From Lytechinus pictus (lineage: Eukaryota > Echinodermata > Echinoidea > Temnopleuroida > Toxopneustidae): DNA of 64,000 nt. Position numbers and translations under genes: made by a program. The notes beneath the pieces were generated by a model that worked only from the letters and a program-made list of their open reading frames with translations, had not been told where the DNA came from and searched no databases. The stretch is from positions 26,741,501 to 26,805,500 of the forward strand of contig NC_087256.1 of the NCBI RefSeq assembly GCF_037042905.1, in the 5' to 3' direction. Shown here piece by piece: positions 25,101 through 32,697 of this stretch (within the stretch, counting starts at the first letter, position 1; every line of letters begins with the position of its first letter).

Positions 25101-26305
25101 AAATTTGAACTGATTAATGTAACTTCTACTCTTTTTGTTTTAACTTTTTGTTCAAACAAGTACGAAAGATGGTGGATTTGGTGAAAACGGACAATGACAT
25201 ATGAAATGATTTATCTTTGATAATCTATACAAAACTGAGACCAGGCAGCACAAAACCATCAAAAGTTGCAATAAATCAGATAGAGCTTGATAATGAAAGA
25301 GGTATTAAATTCTCAGCATAACTCTCTTTAACTAAAGTGGAAGACTTTATTTAACACAAAATAATTAATATTACAGAAAGAAGAATTTTTCACTTTACTA
25401 GCATCATACATGTATGTATATTACTTTTGGAAATACATGTAAAAGAGATGAAATTTTGCCATTCTGATGATCAAGCACTCTGTCCCTCTAGGCAACAAAA
25501 AGCCTATTATCGAGGAACTATAACCCATCTACTTTATTGATGATTGTTATGAACAACTGTATCAATGAAAGAGCGAATACTAATTTCCATAGATGAAATA
25601 CAAATGAGGGTACCGGTAGGTACAAATGTACAGAATCATCAAATAGTAACCATTCGTCAATACAGCTCGACTTTAATAGAAACATAAATGGTTAAGAAGA
25701 TTTCTTACCTGATCCCTTCCATCTGCTTGTGACATCATGGACGATGGTGGCGGTCTCTTTAGTTCCACGGACCATTGTGTGTCCGACAATGTAACACTAC
25801 CAACCCTCACTCTATCAAGTTTCTCTCGCAAAACTGGATCCACAAGAACGCCGTTCTCTACGGCAGTTTGTACCACTAACTCCAAACACTCCTGTAAATC
25901 TTGAATCTCCTGTCTTTGATCTTCAAGCAGTTCTTGAAGAACCCCTATCCCTCCTAGTTGTGCCCTCAGATGCTGTGTCTCATAGTTGTCATCTGCAGAT
26001 GGAACATGCAAGGGGTCCACTGGATGCCCTTGAGTCACTTTGTGGGTTTCCTGTATTAAGCGATGCTGACCATGGCGGTTAGTCCGGTTTGGGCCATACA
26101 TGTCAATATCTTCTGGTGCATATAGGTCCATGTTGCTGTACCCTGGCATGGCCGTCCCACTGTTGGCCTGAGGAGCGGAACGTGAGAAGTGGGACCCTAC
26201 ATGTTGGCCGCTACTGGTGTTGACCCCTCCGGAAGTCTGAATTCGCTGCTGGGCCTGGCCATGAGTCCGACTTCTGTGAACCGGCGATGCTTTAGCAGCA
26301 GCCAT
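9832..26305 (-). CDS. Coiled-coil adaptor with UBAN-like segment and NOA-type zinc finger (NEMO/optineurin/ABIN family)
   Basis: Spliced model, minus strand: 26305-25709, 23703-23401, 18072-17848, 17147-16920, 12625-12500, 11447-11331, 10179-9832, giving 647 residues. Every junction is GT-AG and phase 0, with no stop inside the joined frame. Residues 1-110 are Gly/Ser/His-rich and probably disordered; about 112-532 are heptad-rich coiled coil. Residues 452-475 contain Y455-x2-D458-F459-x2-E, the signature of the UBAN ubiquitin-chain-binding motif of NEMO, optineurin and the ABINs. Residues 545-610 are Pro/Ser-rich. C622-x2-C625-x14-H640-x3-C644 closes the protein as a CCHC finger; NEMO and optineurin have x12 there, so this loop is two residues longer. 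In the family these parts bind linear or K63 ubiquitin in NF-kappaB signalling or selective autophagy; that role here is inferred. TNIP2, optineurin or NEMO relatives cannot be separated by eye. An exon could have been missed because all phases are 0. Confidence 0.8.
10180..11330. other. Intron 6 of the adaptor gene
   Basis: Starts with an A run of about 21 bp next to the acceptor (a T tract in the gene's sense). It contains the tRNA-headed element at 10780-11153; nothing else coding. Confidence 0.6.
10780..11153 (-). mobile_element. tRNA-headed SINE-like element
   Basis: On the minus strand the head has an A-box (TAGCTCAGTCGG) and a B-box (GGTTCGAGTCC), but the part between D and T arms is too long for a normal tRNA and the acceptor does not close. 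A T run at 11041-11051 and a non-tRNA body with ACGTTAAAACCA follow. This fits a tRNA-derived SINE rather than a functional tRNA. The 3' limit is approximate. Confidence 0.55.
11331..11447 (-). CDS. Coding exon 6 of the UBAN/NOA adaptor gene
   Basis: 39 residues (494-532), Gln-rich coiled coil end ([17 protein letters not shown]) then a short linker. The acceptor is a T9 tract plus ACAG; the donor is GTATGT. Confidence 0.82.
11448..12499. other. Intron 5 of the adaptor gene
   Basis: Holds the foldback at 12095-12470, which ends only about 30 bp from the exon-5 donor. The rest is unstructured. Confidence 0.6.
12095..12470. mobile_element. Foldback built from TTGGTCTAAT-type subrepeats
   Basis: The left half repeats words such as CCATTTGGTCTAATTGCC and the right half their inverse (TTAGACGAAATGGTCAT). 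Together they make a large imperfect palindrome of about 375 bp. No ORF. Confidence 0.7.
12500..12625 (-). CDS. Coding exon 5, UBAN-like segment
   Basis: 42 residues (452-493) beginning [20 protein letters not shown]. The paired D-F residues correspond to the ubiquitin-contacting core of the UBAN motif in NEMO and optineurin. The acceptor is TTTTCTATTCGCAG and the donor GTAAGT. Four partial copies of its acceptor region lie just upstream in the intron (see 12700-12990). Confidence 0.85.
12700..12990 (-). repeat. Four degenerate copies of the UBAN-exon splice-acceptor region
   Basis: Read on the minus strand, words like CTGAAACAGTATAGAG and CTAAAGCAGTATACAA recur before the true TTGAAGCAGTATACAG. 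The junction equivalents lie at 12733, 12809, 12874 and 12944, against 12625 for the real one, so spacing is 65-108 bp. The copies at 12733 and 12944 keep an AG before the junction; those at 12809 and 12874 have lost it. Confidence 0.75.
13216..13247. other. Perfect 14-bp hairpin with 4-nt loop
   Basis: TGTAAAGCTAGAAA, loop GACA, then the exact inverse. It is too short for a typical microRNA precursor; possibly the remnant of a foldback. Confidence 0.7.
13836..14375. repeat. Decayed relative of the TTAA-flanked element at 31805
   Basis: Shares internal blocks with 31805-32384, such as CATGAATATTCATTAGGTG, GATGATGTC..CCACTTTCCTT and, near the end, TTGATGAAATTTT. The ends have diverged and no clear TTAA pair remains. 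Confidence 0.65.
14500..14698 (-). mobile_element. tRNA-derived SINE
   Basis: The minus-strand head has GTGGTGTAGTGGTT (A-box) and GTTCGAATCC (B-box). The tail is GCGCTTTGAACAG...ATATAAATGCC plus an ATTATTATT-type simple repeat. The same tail style occurs in the element at 17228. Confidence 0.75.
14758..14796. repeat. Paired C and G homopolymer runs
   Basis: C9 closely followed by a G run of about 16. The strands can pair or form quadruplexes, and run length may be unreliable in the assembly. Confidence 0.8.
15190..15508. mobile_element. Long terminal inverted repeat element
   Basis: The two arms share AGGTTTAAAGTTGTGGTTTA in inverse order and stay alike for about 65 bp (15193-15262 and 15440-15508), separated by about 180 bp. 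No ORF of interest. The class is unknown. Confidence 0.8.
15555..15990 (+). repeat. Dispersed repeat, copy 2
   Basis: Counterpart of 3820-4530, shorter and diverged. Begins CCACCCCAAAATCAAG and ends around GGCTATTTACAGAGAACC. Confidence 0.6.
16572..16734. mobile_element. Foldback element with GGGCCCC ends
   Basis: GGGCCCCGTTGAGTTGCATA and, inverted, GGGCCCCATTGCATAAAA begin arms that also share ATGGTAACTTTGCCATCCAA. The total is about 163 bp. It lies about 190 bp from the exon-4 donor. Confidence 0.85.
16920..17147 (-). CDS. Coding exon 4 of the UBAN/NOA adaptor gene
   Basis: 76 residues (376-451), coiled coil ([20 protein letters not shown]). The donor is GTAAAG after VKQQ. The acceptor (ATCTCATAAAG) has a weak pyrimidine tract, the poorest site in the model. 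Confidence 0.85.
17148..17847. other. Intron 3 of the adaptor gene
   Basis: Mostly occupied by the SINE at 17228-17516. Confidence 0.6.
17228..17516 (-). mobile_element. tRNA-derived SINE
   Basis: The minus-strand head contains TGGCCCAGTGAATTAG and a perfect B-box GGTTCGAATCC. The body follows, then GCGCTATATAAATGGACATA and an ATTATTATT tail. The anticodon arm is not tRNA-like enough for a functional gene. Confidence 0.8.
17848..18072 (-). CDS. Coding exon 3 of the UBAN/NOA adaptor gene
   Basis: 75 residues (301-375), strongly charged coiled coil ([20 protein letters not shown]). The acceptor is TTTCTTTTTCACAG; the donor is GTAAAA after ENRNK. Confidence 0.88.
19215..19395. repeat. G/C-run repeat (GGGGGGCTTCAGCCCCC family)
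   Basis: G10 then CTTCAGCCCCCTCACTT, and at the far side CAGCCCCC...GTTCCGCGGCCCCTG. The same words occur inverted at 30466-30540, and a GGCGGAACCAGGGGG version borders the hAT-like element at 32680. An interspersed family. Confidence 0.65.
19407..19453 (+). repeat. 15-bp tandem repeat, three copies
   Basis: GAAATGCTATTAATA three times in a row. Confidence 0.85.
20330..20957. repeat. Interspersed repeat with AAAGGGACTG ends
   Basis: Begins TTAAAAGGGACTGAAAG and ends with CCAGTCCTTTTAGGGTTAA, roughly inverse. It contains an internal GGGGGGCATGATGGCCCCCC hairpin. Family not identified. Confidence 0.45.
21612..21642 (+). repeat. ACATGT short tandem repeat
   Basis: About five units of the self-complementary hexamer ACATGT; single units are scattered through the window. 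Confidence 0.9.
21783..22385. mobile_element. TTAA-flanked foldback element
   Basis: Starts TTAAAGGGGAATCCAGCC and ends with the inverse of TTAAAGGGGAATCCAACC. TTAA at both edges (21783-21786, 22382-22385) resembles piggyBac-type target duplications. About 600 bp, no ORF. Confidence 0.7.
23401..23703 (-). CDS. Coding exon 2 of the UBAN/NOA adaptor gene
   Basis: 101 residues (200-300), coiled coil with Leu/Ile heptads (for example [18 protein letters not shown]). The acceptor is TTTTTTGTCCACAG, and the donor is GTTAGT after codons for NGQ. Confidence 0.85.
23704..25708. other. Intron 1 (between coding exons 1 and 2)
   Basis: AT-rich, no clear repeat or extra exon recognised. Confidence 0.5.
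25709..26305 (-). CDS. Coding exon 1 of the UBAN/NOA adaptor gene
   Basis: Residues 1-199, starting MAAAKASP. The first ATG after a probable acceptor (AG at 26341-26342) was taken as the start, leaving a 35-nt leader in the exon. The donor is GTAAGA at 25703-25708, after a CAG codon. The tail ([20 protein letters not shown] onward) begins the coiled coil. The frame stays open past the donor for 11 codons by chance. Confidence 0.8.
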
Positions 26306-26340
26306 CGTTATAAGAGAATGACCCTATCCCAATTTTGCAC

Positions 26341-28983
26341 CTGGGAGTTTGGAAAACAGAGATAAAATTACAGGTATTAGGCTTCTCATGTTTTATCAGT
26401 AGTTAGTTACATGAATTTTACCAGTCTATCACAGACCTACATGTAAAGTGAGCCATCTAGAAAGATCTTAAAAATAAAACTGAAAACAGATCTACAATTG
26501 TAGGTGCAATCAATGATATATTTGACCTCAATGAAACAACTGCATGATATATATATGTATCCATATTTTCCAACAAAAGAAGATGAGTAGGCCTATGACT
26601 CATAACAAGAAAATGTACACATCCGGGTCAACGCCTTGAAATCCCAAGTCGGATTGCAACTTACAGTTCTTGCTCAACGCTATAATCTGTCTAATACATT
26701 AACAAGGTATCATGAAACATATTGCCAGTAATCCATTTCGCTTAACTGCTACACAATCATTTAGAATTCTTGACAAACCCTCTTAAAATCTAAACTTGAG
26801 ACCTAAGTGTCAGTTTACACTCAATACAGATGATGTAGCTTCTAATCCAAGCTTCTTTGGCTTTCATCCAATATCAACAGTTACAAGGTTTATTGATTTC
26901 AATTTTGTAGGACAGCAGCTCATAAATACTTGTCATTTTGCTTTAATAGCATGCAAAGATTGAATTTGAATTTCTATCACTAAGCAACAATTCTCACATG
27001 ATGGAGAGTCCATATTTCACATACCAGTTACAGTAATAAAATGTGATAATAAATTTGGCAAAGAATAAAAATCTGTTCTTCACAATGACTGTATCATAGC
27101 GCTTTACAAAAGACCAAATTATAAAAAATAGAAAACGACATACATAAGAGGTCATTTTGAGTTATTACCTCTCAATCTTAAGAATTTGTTTTTTTTTAAA
27201 TACGTAAAATACACATTTTGCCAATTATGATTTGTATGGATATGGTCTACACAACATGTTTCCAAAGAAAATAACCTGAGCATATTTGATCAGGCATTAG
27301 ACAAATAACAAGTATTTTCAAATAGAAAATTAAAAATGATCTAATATTAATTAAAATCTATTAACTAGTATTAAATGAACAATTGAATTAATCATAAAAG
27401 GCCCAGCCCCATTTATTTGTTTGGTACCTGTAGTCCTGTATGAAAATATTGGGTTTCTAATTCTTGTTTGAAACAATAGCAGTTTTATTGGCATGACTAA
27501 AGATCTAAGAAATATCGGGATCAGACATACAATGAATTTTTCAAATCTGGGGGCCGTTTCATAAAGCTGTTCGTAAGTTAATAGCGACTTTAAGAACGAC
27601 TGGTGATCCTTTCTTACATGCTAAATAATCACTAATGAACATTTAATGGTAATTATGAGAAGAAAGGATCACCAGTTGTTTTTACGGTCGCTCTTAACTT
27701 ACGAACAGCTTTATGAAACACCCACCTGGTTCCTTCATCCAATCAGAACATACATTGTCTTTTTCCCACTTTCACCCTGTCCACCACCCCATCCACACAA
27801 TACATAATTCTAGCTCATCTCGTTTGAATATTCAATAGACAAGTCACAAAGGAGATTTTGAGATGTAAATAAGTATCAAATTATCTCTTGAGAAATGAAG
27901 TACAGTGTACCAAGGCAACACACTCACACTTGTGCAAGGTTAATTAGTATACTAGGCAATACAATCATTTAGCCATGCACATGATGCATTGCAAAGATAT
28001 TGGGAAAAAAATGTCTTACACTGAACATCAACATATTACATCTAAATGTTTCGAAAATTAGTTGCTTTGAAAGAGTACTAAATTTGCTTTAAATAAGTAT
28101 ATGAATCATTAAAACTGGATGACTATATTGCACTGCATAGATTTTAGCAAAACCATTATTTGTTTTGGTCAGATGTAATTTCCCCATCCGTAGCCCTGGC
28201 CTGGCTTTAGTGTACTTGACTATGAAAGTATAAAATGCTATTAAATTGGTTGATACCACAATTACTTACTGTTCTCAAATACATCTGCATGAAAAATAGC
28301 AATTGAAATTTGAAGTCTTCTTATAACTTACTGTTGCTTTTAGAAGTTTAGTGTTGATGTTGTTGACAATGAGAGTCAAGTCTTGAGATTTTTGGATTTG
28401 GATTTTCTCTACAAATCATCAAATGCGACAAAAATGTGACAAAATTTGTTGATGTTCTGTCAATATCTTAATAAGAAATAGTCTAGCCTAGCCTACTGAT
28501 CTTAAATTAGATCTAGCAACGAAGAATCTAAACTTTGCCCTAACTTTGTTACAGCTGTATTGTATAATTTAATTTAAAACAAAAATGGTTACAATTAGAT
28601 TCTACTGCCAGTCCGAAAAAGGAGCATCAGCCATCAGTTCTAGACAGGAATAGCGATCGTTTCTGACATTTTACTATCATCCCCATTCGAGAAGCCAATG
28701 CAATTCAGCGGAACAACCAAAAGATCTAGAGACTAGAGTAGAGACTGAAGCTTGGGCCTTGGGCAGTGCATGCAGTGCGGCTTGCGAGCCGTAGCACCAA
28801 CCTGCGCGCGGAGCTGCTAATGCTATTCTTTGTATTAATTGTAACGTTACTCATGATTTTTTTTCCGCGAATGCCAACAAATCGTCATGTTACGTTGAGT
28901 CACCGAAACATTCAGTCAATTTCAAATAACCTTCATGTCTTCATCATAACCATGTAATTACTATGATTTTTATTTATACTTAC
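26341..28983. other. Intron between the proposed leader exon and coding exon 1
   Basis: Contains the foldback at 27549. No coding exon seen. The boundary at 28983 depends on the inferred leader exon. Confidence 0.4.
27549..27724. mobile_element. Foldback element with TTTCATAAAGCTGTTCGTAA ends
   Basis: TTTCATAAAGCTGTTCGTAA at the left and its exact inverse at the right. The arms continue with ACTGGTGATCCTTTCTT for about 70 bp each around a short centre. About 175 bp, non-coding. Confidence 0.88.
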
Positions 28984-29100
28984 CGGAGCAAAATGATAAA
29001 TTATGTTCTCTTTTAACGTCAGACCTCTCGGAAATATCTTGGTCAACGATCAGCAGCCGCCATCACGCACATACAACAAATCAACAAGCAAAATATAGCG
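28984..29100 (-). other. Proposed non-coding first exon of the adaptor gene
   Basis: A consensus donor, TTGCTCCG then GTAAGTATAA, lies at 28978-28984 on the minus strand, in a locally GC-richer zone with CpGs. This is where a promoter would be expected upstream of the leader acceptor at 26341. The 5' end is not determinable from sequence. Confidence 0.4.
29043..29063 (-). CDS. Six-codon upstream ORF in the proposed leader
   Basis: ATGGCGGCTGCTGATCGTTGA encodes MAAADR and stop, upstream of the main MAAAK start after splicing. If the leader exon is right it could damp translation of the adaptor. Confidence 0.3.
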   Translation of the reverse strand: MAAADR

Positions 29101-29981
29101 AGACCGTATTGGCAGCACCGAGCTAGAGGGGAATTCCCTGACGTCGTCGTTAACGCCACGGAAATTGCACATCCTGGCTTTCGCAACGTGGGGGGGGGGG
29201 GCGGGGAGATTGAGGGGAACCGCCCATCTGCTGGCGAGGGGCGCGGGCTGGTCCGGTCTAGTCTGCAGGCACAGACCCTGATTGGAACTTTGATCAATAA
29301 GTGTGCCTCCACGCAAAGACTAGCACATACAAAACTTGCTGTTCCAATACAGAGCCTTCAGTACACAAGGCATGAGTAGGCTGCACATTCAGACCCTTAA
29401 CTCGAGTGAAGGGTTTGCCCAGCAGACTAGGTCCGGTCTGCATGCAAGTTTACACTAAAATTTGACACTTTCAAAACAAAGTCATACCATCATTATTATC
29501 CTCATCGTCATTATATCACCATCATCATCATCATTATCACCATATCTGCATATCATCTTCATCAACGGCATCATCATAATCATTATTATCATAACTGTTA
29601 TCTTCATCATCATATATTCATTATCATCGTCATTCATTTGGTGGACAACATTCCTGGATAAAACAGGATTTCTGACGAAACATCATCCCCCCCTGCCCCC
29701 CCCCCCCCGCTCCCATGTATTAGTATTAACAAGAGGAAGAAGAAAGAAGAATAAAAAACCCGTCACAGCTCAACAACCCCGATTACTCTTTACCAGCCCA
29801 AGTTGCATGCTTCTGAACCATAAATAAAACAAGGAGAAAATTTCAGATACGGAGGATTCCCGATGAAGATTCGATTCCTTTTTTTTTTTGTCCATGGCGA
29901 CGGGGCTCGGGGACTCCTGTTTCTATATCTCGTTGAAACGTTCAAACCCCTCGAAATAAGAAAAAAAAAGATATGAGCATT
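29101..29981. other. Possible promoter zone then intergenic
   Basis: CpG-bearing sequence to about 29330 with a G run at 29190-29200, followed by the ATC microsatellite and a C run near 29697-29708. No gene seen. Confidence 0.4.
29485..29636. repeat. (ATC/ATT)n microsatellite
   Basis: Imperfect TCATCATCATTATC triplet tract. Open frames across it are artefacts. Confidence 0.9.
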
Positions 29982-30054
29982 TGGTCTATATGAGGCTCGA
30001 ACTCATGACCCTCGCGTTATTAGCACGATGCTCTGCCGACTGAGCTAACAGACC
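29982..30054 (-). tRNA. tRNA-Ile(AAT), isolated minus-strand copy
   Basis: All 73 nt are identical to the array consensus (see 38772). The first about 35 nt of 3' flank (TTTTTTTTTCTTATTTCGAGGGG) and the 5' flank (TACTCC...AGCGAAC) resemble array spacers, so this is a displaced array unit or its source. It lies about 5 kb outside the array in opposite orientation. Confidence 0.93.
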
Positions 30055-30465
30055 GTTCGCTACATTCAGTTGGAGTATTATAGTAATTATACTCAAGATG
30101 CCGGAGTGGTTGTACACATACTCTATGGTTGTACATGAATAGAGTACGTGTGTACCACGCACACAACACAGGTCACCATGATCACACTGAACAAAGGTCC
30201 ACTCATCATGCTCAAGTAATCCCTGCATGGCTCACTGCATGGTCCACTGTACAATTAGAATTCATTCTTTGTAGCCTAATTATTCCTTGACTTTTTAAAA
30301 AGTAGATTTGACTTTGAAATTACACTATATAGGCCTATTTTCCTAAAACATTCAAATTAAGTCTTCCTAACTCAAATCTATTTTGCAAGTGTCTTTGAAT
30401 TTGTTTTATTTTTTTTTTAGCCGGGTAATTCAAGTAATTTTAAATTACTTCGATCAATTAAATGG
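30055..30465. other. Intergenic, no gene seen
   Basis: Nothing recognised after the first 35 bp of array-like flank. Confidence 0.4.
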
Positions 30466-30545
30466 AGGGGCCGCGGAAGCGGGGGGGGGGGCTGCAGGGG
30501 GGGGGGGCTGAAGCCCCCTCCCACCCCCCACTTTTTTAAAACAAA
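30466..30545. repeat. G/C-run repeat, second copy
   Basis: GGGGCCGCGGAAGC, two G runs of about 10 around CTGCA, then CTGAAGCCCCCTCCC. Inverse relative of 19215-19395. Confidence 0.65.
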
Positions 30546-31804
30546 AAAAGTAGATTTTTAACATAGATTTGAATTTCTCTGTTGAATCTGCTTGTTATAT
30601 TCTTTGCCGTAGTAGATTGTTCACGCAGAGTTGAGGGGATGCAGAATAAAAAGATCGTGAACCATAAGACTGGGTATATATTGGTGGCAGGAACTATTAA
30701 TGATTTGTTTCTTGAACGCAAGTTGCGAGAAGGTGAATATGTATTCTGATCAACTCTTGAAGATAGACTGGAGCTGTTTTCTCCAAACATTGGAAGCCGG
30801 TACGTCAGCAAGAGGATCTAATTCAAATCAATTAATTCGTTCCCGGACCTTTAGCATGTCACGGTGAAGCTCCCTCACTGAGCAGTGGAGTGACCTGACA
30901 GACTCACTTTTTTAAAAATGAAAAGCCAATCAAACAACAATAATACGATTGAAAGTCGGACGAGTAGTGGGCTTTCGTGCACATAAAATCCCAGTCCCCT
31001 CCCCCGGTTATTTTTTAGATATTGCAATGATTGTTTTACTCATTCAAGTTGATGTAACATATACTTGAGTAAATGGCTGTAAAGAAAACAAGTCAATTTT
31101 AACTGCCAAAGTTACCGAAATGGAGGCATTTTTTTATCACAATTCCAAAGTAATTAAGGTATTTTTTTTACAGTTTAAGAGATCCACTGTATATCAAAAC
31201 AGTTTGAAATCGTTTTTGCCTCCTAAGTCATGCCAGTCATTTCATGCCATTCCATATAATGCTCCAACAAAAAAAAAAAATAATAATTTCGATGTCATGA
31301 TCATTTCGAACAATTATTTTTATTGCGAAAAGTATTCTTTTATCATAATCTTGACAATAGAAGAATACATTTTATCATCCCTTCTGATTCTCTTTTTATT
31401 GCCACAGGAATGCAGAAAATGTTGCTGAAATAATTTTACCAATTTTTCTAAAGATATGAATAAAGGCGTGACGTTGACTTCATTGTACGAAGTTCGTATA
31501 TTATTTCCATTGCCATGGTGTATAATGGTTGTATTTCCTAAATAAAATTTGCCGAGTATTGAGAGCAAACAATATAAAGCGCGAAGTTTGACGTCACATT
31601 ATCAAACTGTTTACTGTTTTGGATTCGTTACTAATGCTTGAGGATGTGCCATTGTATGAGGATCGATCCCACGGTAAGGGCAAGACCTACCTTGATCCGT
31701 CTCCTGAACACCGCCAAGGGCAAATCACTGTTCGAAAAGACCCTTTTTTATTGAAAATGAGTGATCAGTTCTTTGAACCCTCGTCTTTCCTCTGCTCATC
31801 CCCC
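30546..31804. other. Intergenic with a promoter-like cluster
   Basis: Mostly unstructured. At 31573 there is TATAAA and at 31589 TGACGTCA (a cAMP-response-type palindrome), followed from 31634 by an ATG frame of about 57 codons. The frame holds a possible donor CACGGTAAGG and then runs into the next transposon. No family recognised. Confidence 0.35.
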
Positions 31805-32384
31805 TTAAAGGGATGGTCCAGGCTGAAAATATTTTTATCTAAATAAATAGAGTAAAATTCACCGGCAGAGCAAAATGCTGAAAATTTCATCGAAATCGGA
31901 TAACAAATAACAAAGTTATTGAATTTTAAAGTTTATCAATATTTTATGAAAAATTTATATGCACATCGTCATGAATATTCATTAGGTGGGCTGATGATGT
32001 CGCATCACCACTTTCCTTTTTCTTATGTTATTACATGAAATCATAATTTTTTTCATTTTTCATACATGTATAAATGCTGTGTATCCATTACGATGAAATA
32101 AGTTACGGCAATAAATAACTAATGCACTTAATCAGTTGTCAACCCAATTGTTTTAGTTCTTGGTAGAAACATTTTGAATAAACCTAATTTCATAATGAAA
32201 TACAAAAGAACAAGTGGGGATATGACATGCCTAGAACTGTTTCACCACTAATAATGCAAATCTTTAAAATTCAATAACTTTGTTATTTGTTGTCCGATTT
32301 TGATGAAATTTTCAGCATTTTGCTTTGTGAAATTTACTCTTCTTATTGAGATATTAATGTCTCCAGCCTGGACCATCCCTTTAA
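31805..32384. mobile_element. TTAA-flanked foldback element
   Basis: TTAAAGGGATGGTCCAGGCT at the left edge and its inverse at the right (with CCAGCCTGGACCATCCCTTT). TTAA lies at 31805-31808 and 32381-32384. Subterminal sequence is also inverted (AAATTTTCAGCATTTTGC). About 580 bp, non-coding; a decayed relative lies at 13836. Confidence 0.85.
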
Positions 32385-32697
32385 AGAAAGCACACATTTT
32401 AAAAGTCGATTCCTACAAATTTGATCATGAAAGTTCATCTGTGTTAGTTACTTTTGATCTCAACATGCACGCAAAAAAATAATCTCAGAGTTGCCCAAAA
32501 CTTTCGGCTGCTATCTGCAGCCTTGTGACTTATCAAACCATTTTTTTCATCAAGAAAATTTGTTTGATTAAAAATTAAGAATATCCCGGACCCGCACCTG
32601 TTCAAAGGGTGGTAAAATAAAGAGGACACACCCCATCGATGCAATTGGTTAATTTTTGGAAAGATTATAAAAATAGAGGCGGCGGAACCAGGGGGGC
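32385..32697. other. Intergenic, no gene seen
   Basis: Short spacer. Its end (GGCGGCGGAACCAGGGGGG) belongs to the G/C-run repeat family that the next element is inserted in. Confidence 0.45.

Noticed and set aside
29043-29316. Two minus-strand frames of about 88 residues in the GC-rich zone
   Set aside because: Overlapping frames with no family signature in CpG-bearing promoter-like sequence; more likely non-coding.
31486-31498. TACGAAGTTCGTA palindrome resembling a loxP arm
   Set aside because: Only one 13-bp palindrome, no paired arms and spacer, no recombinase gene; chance similarity.
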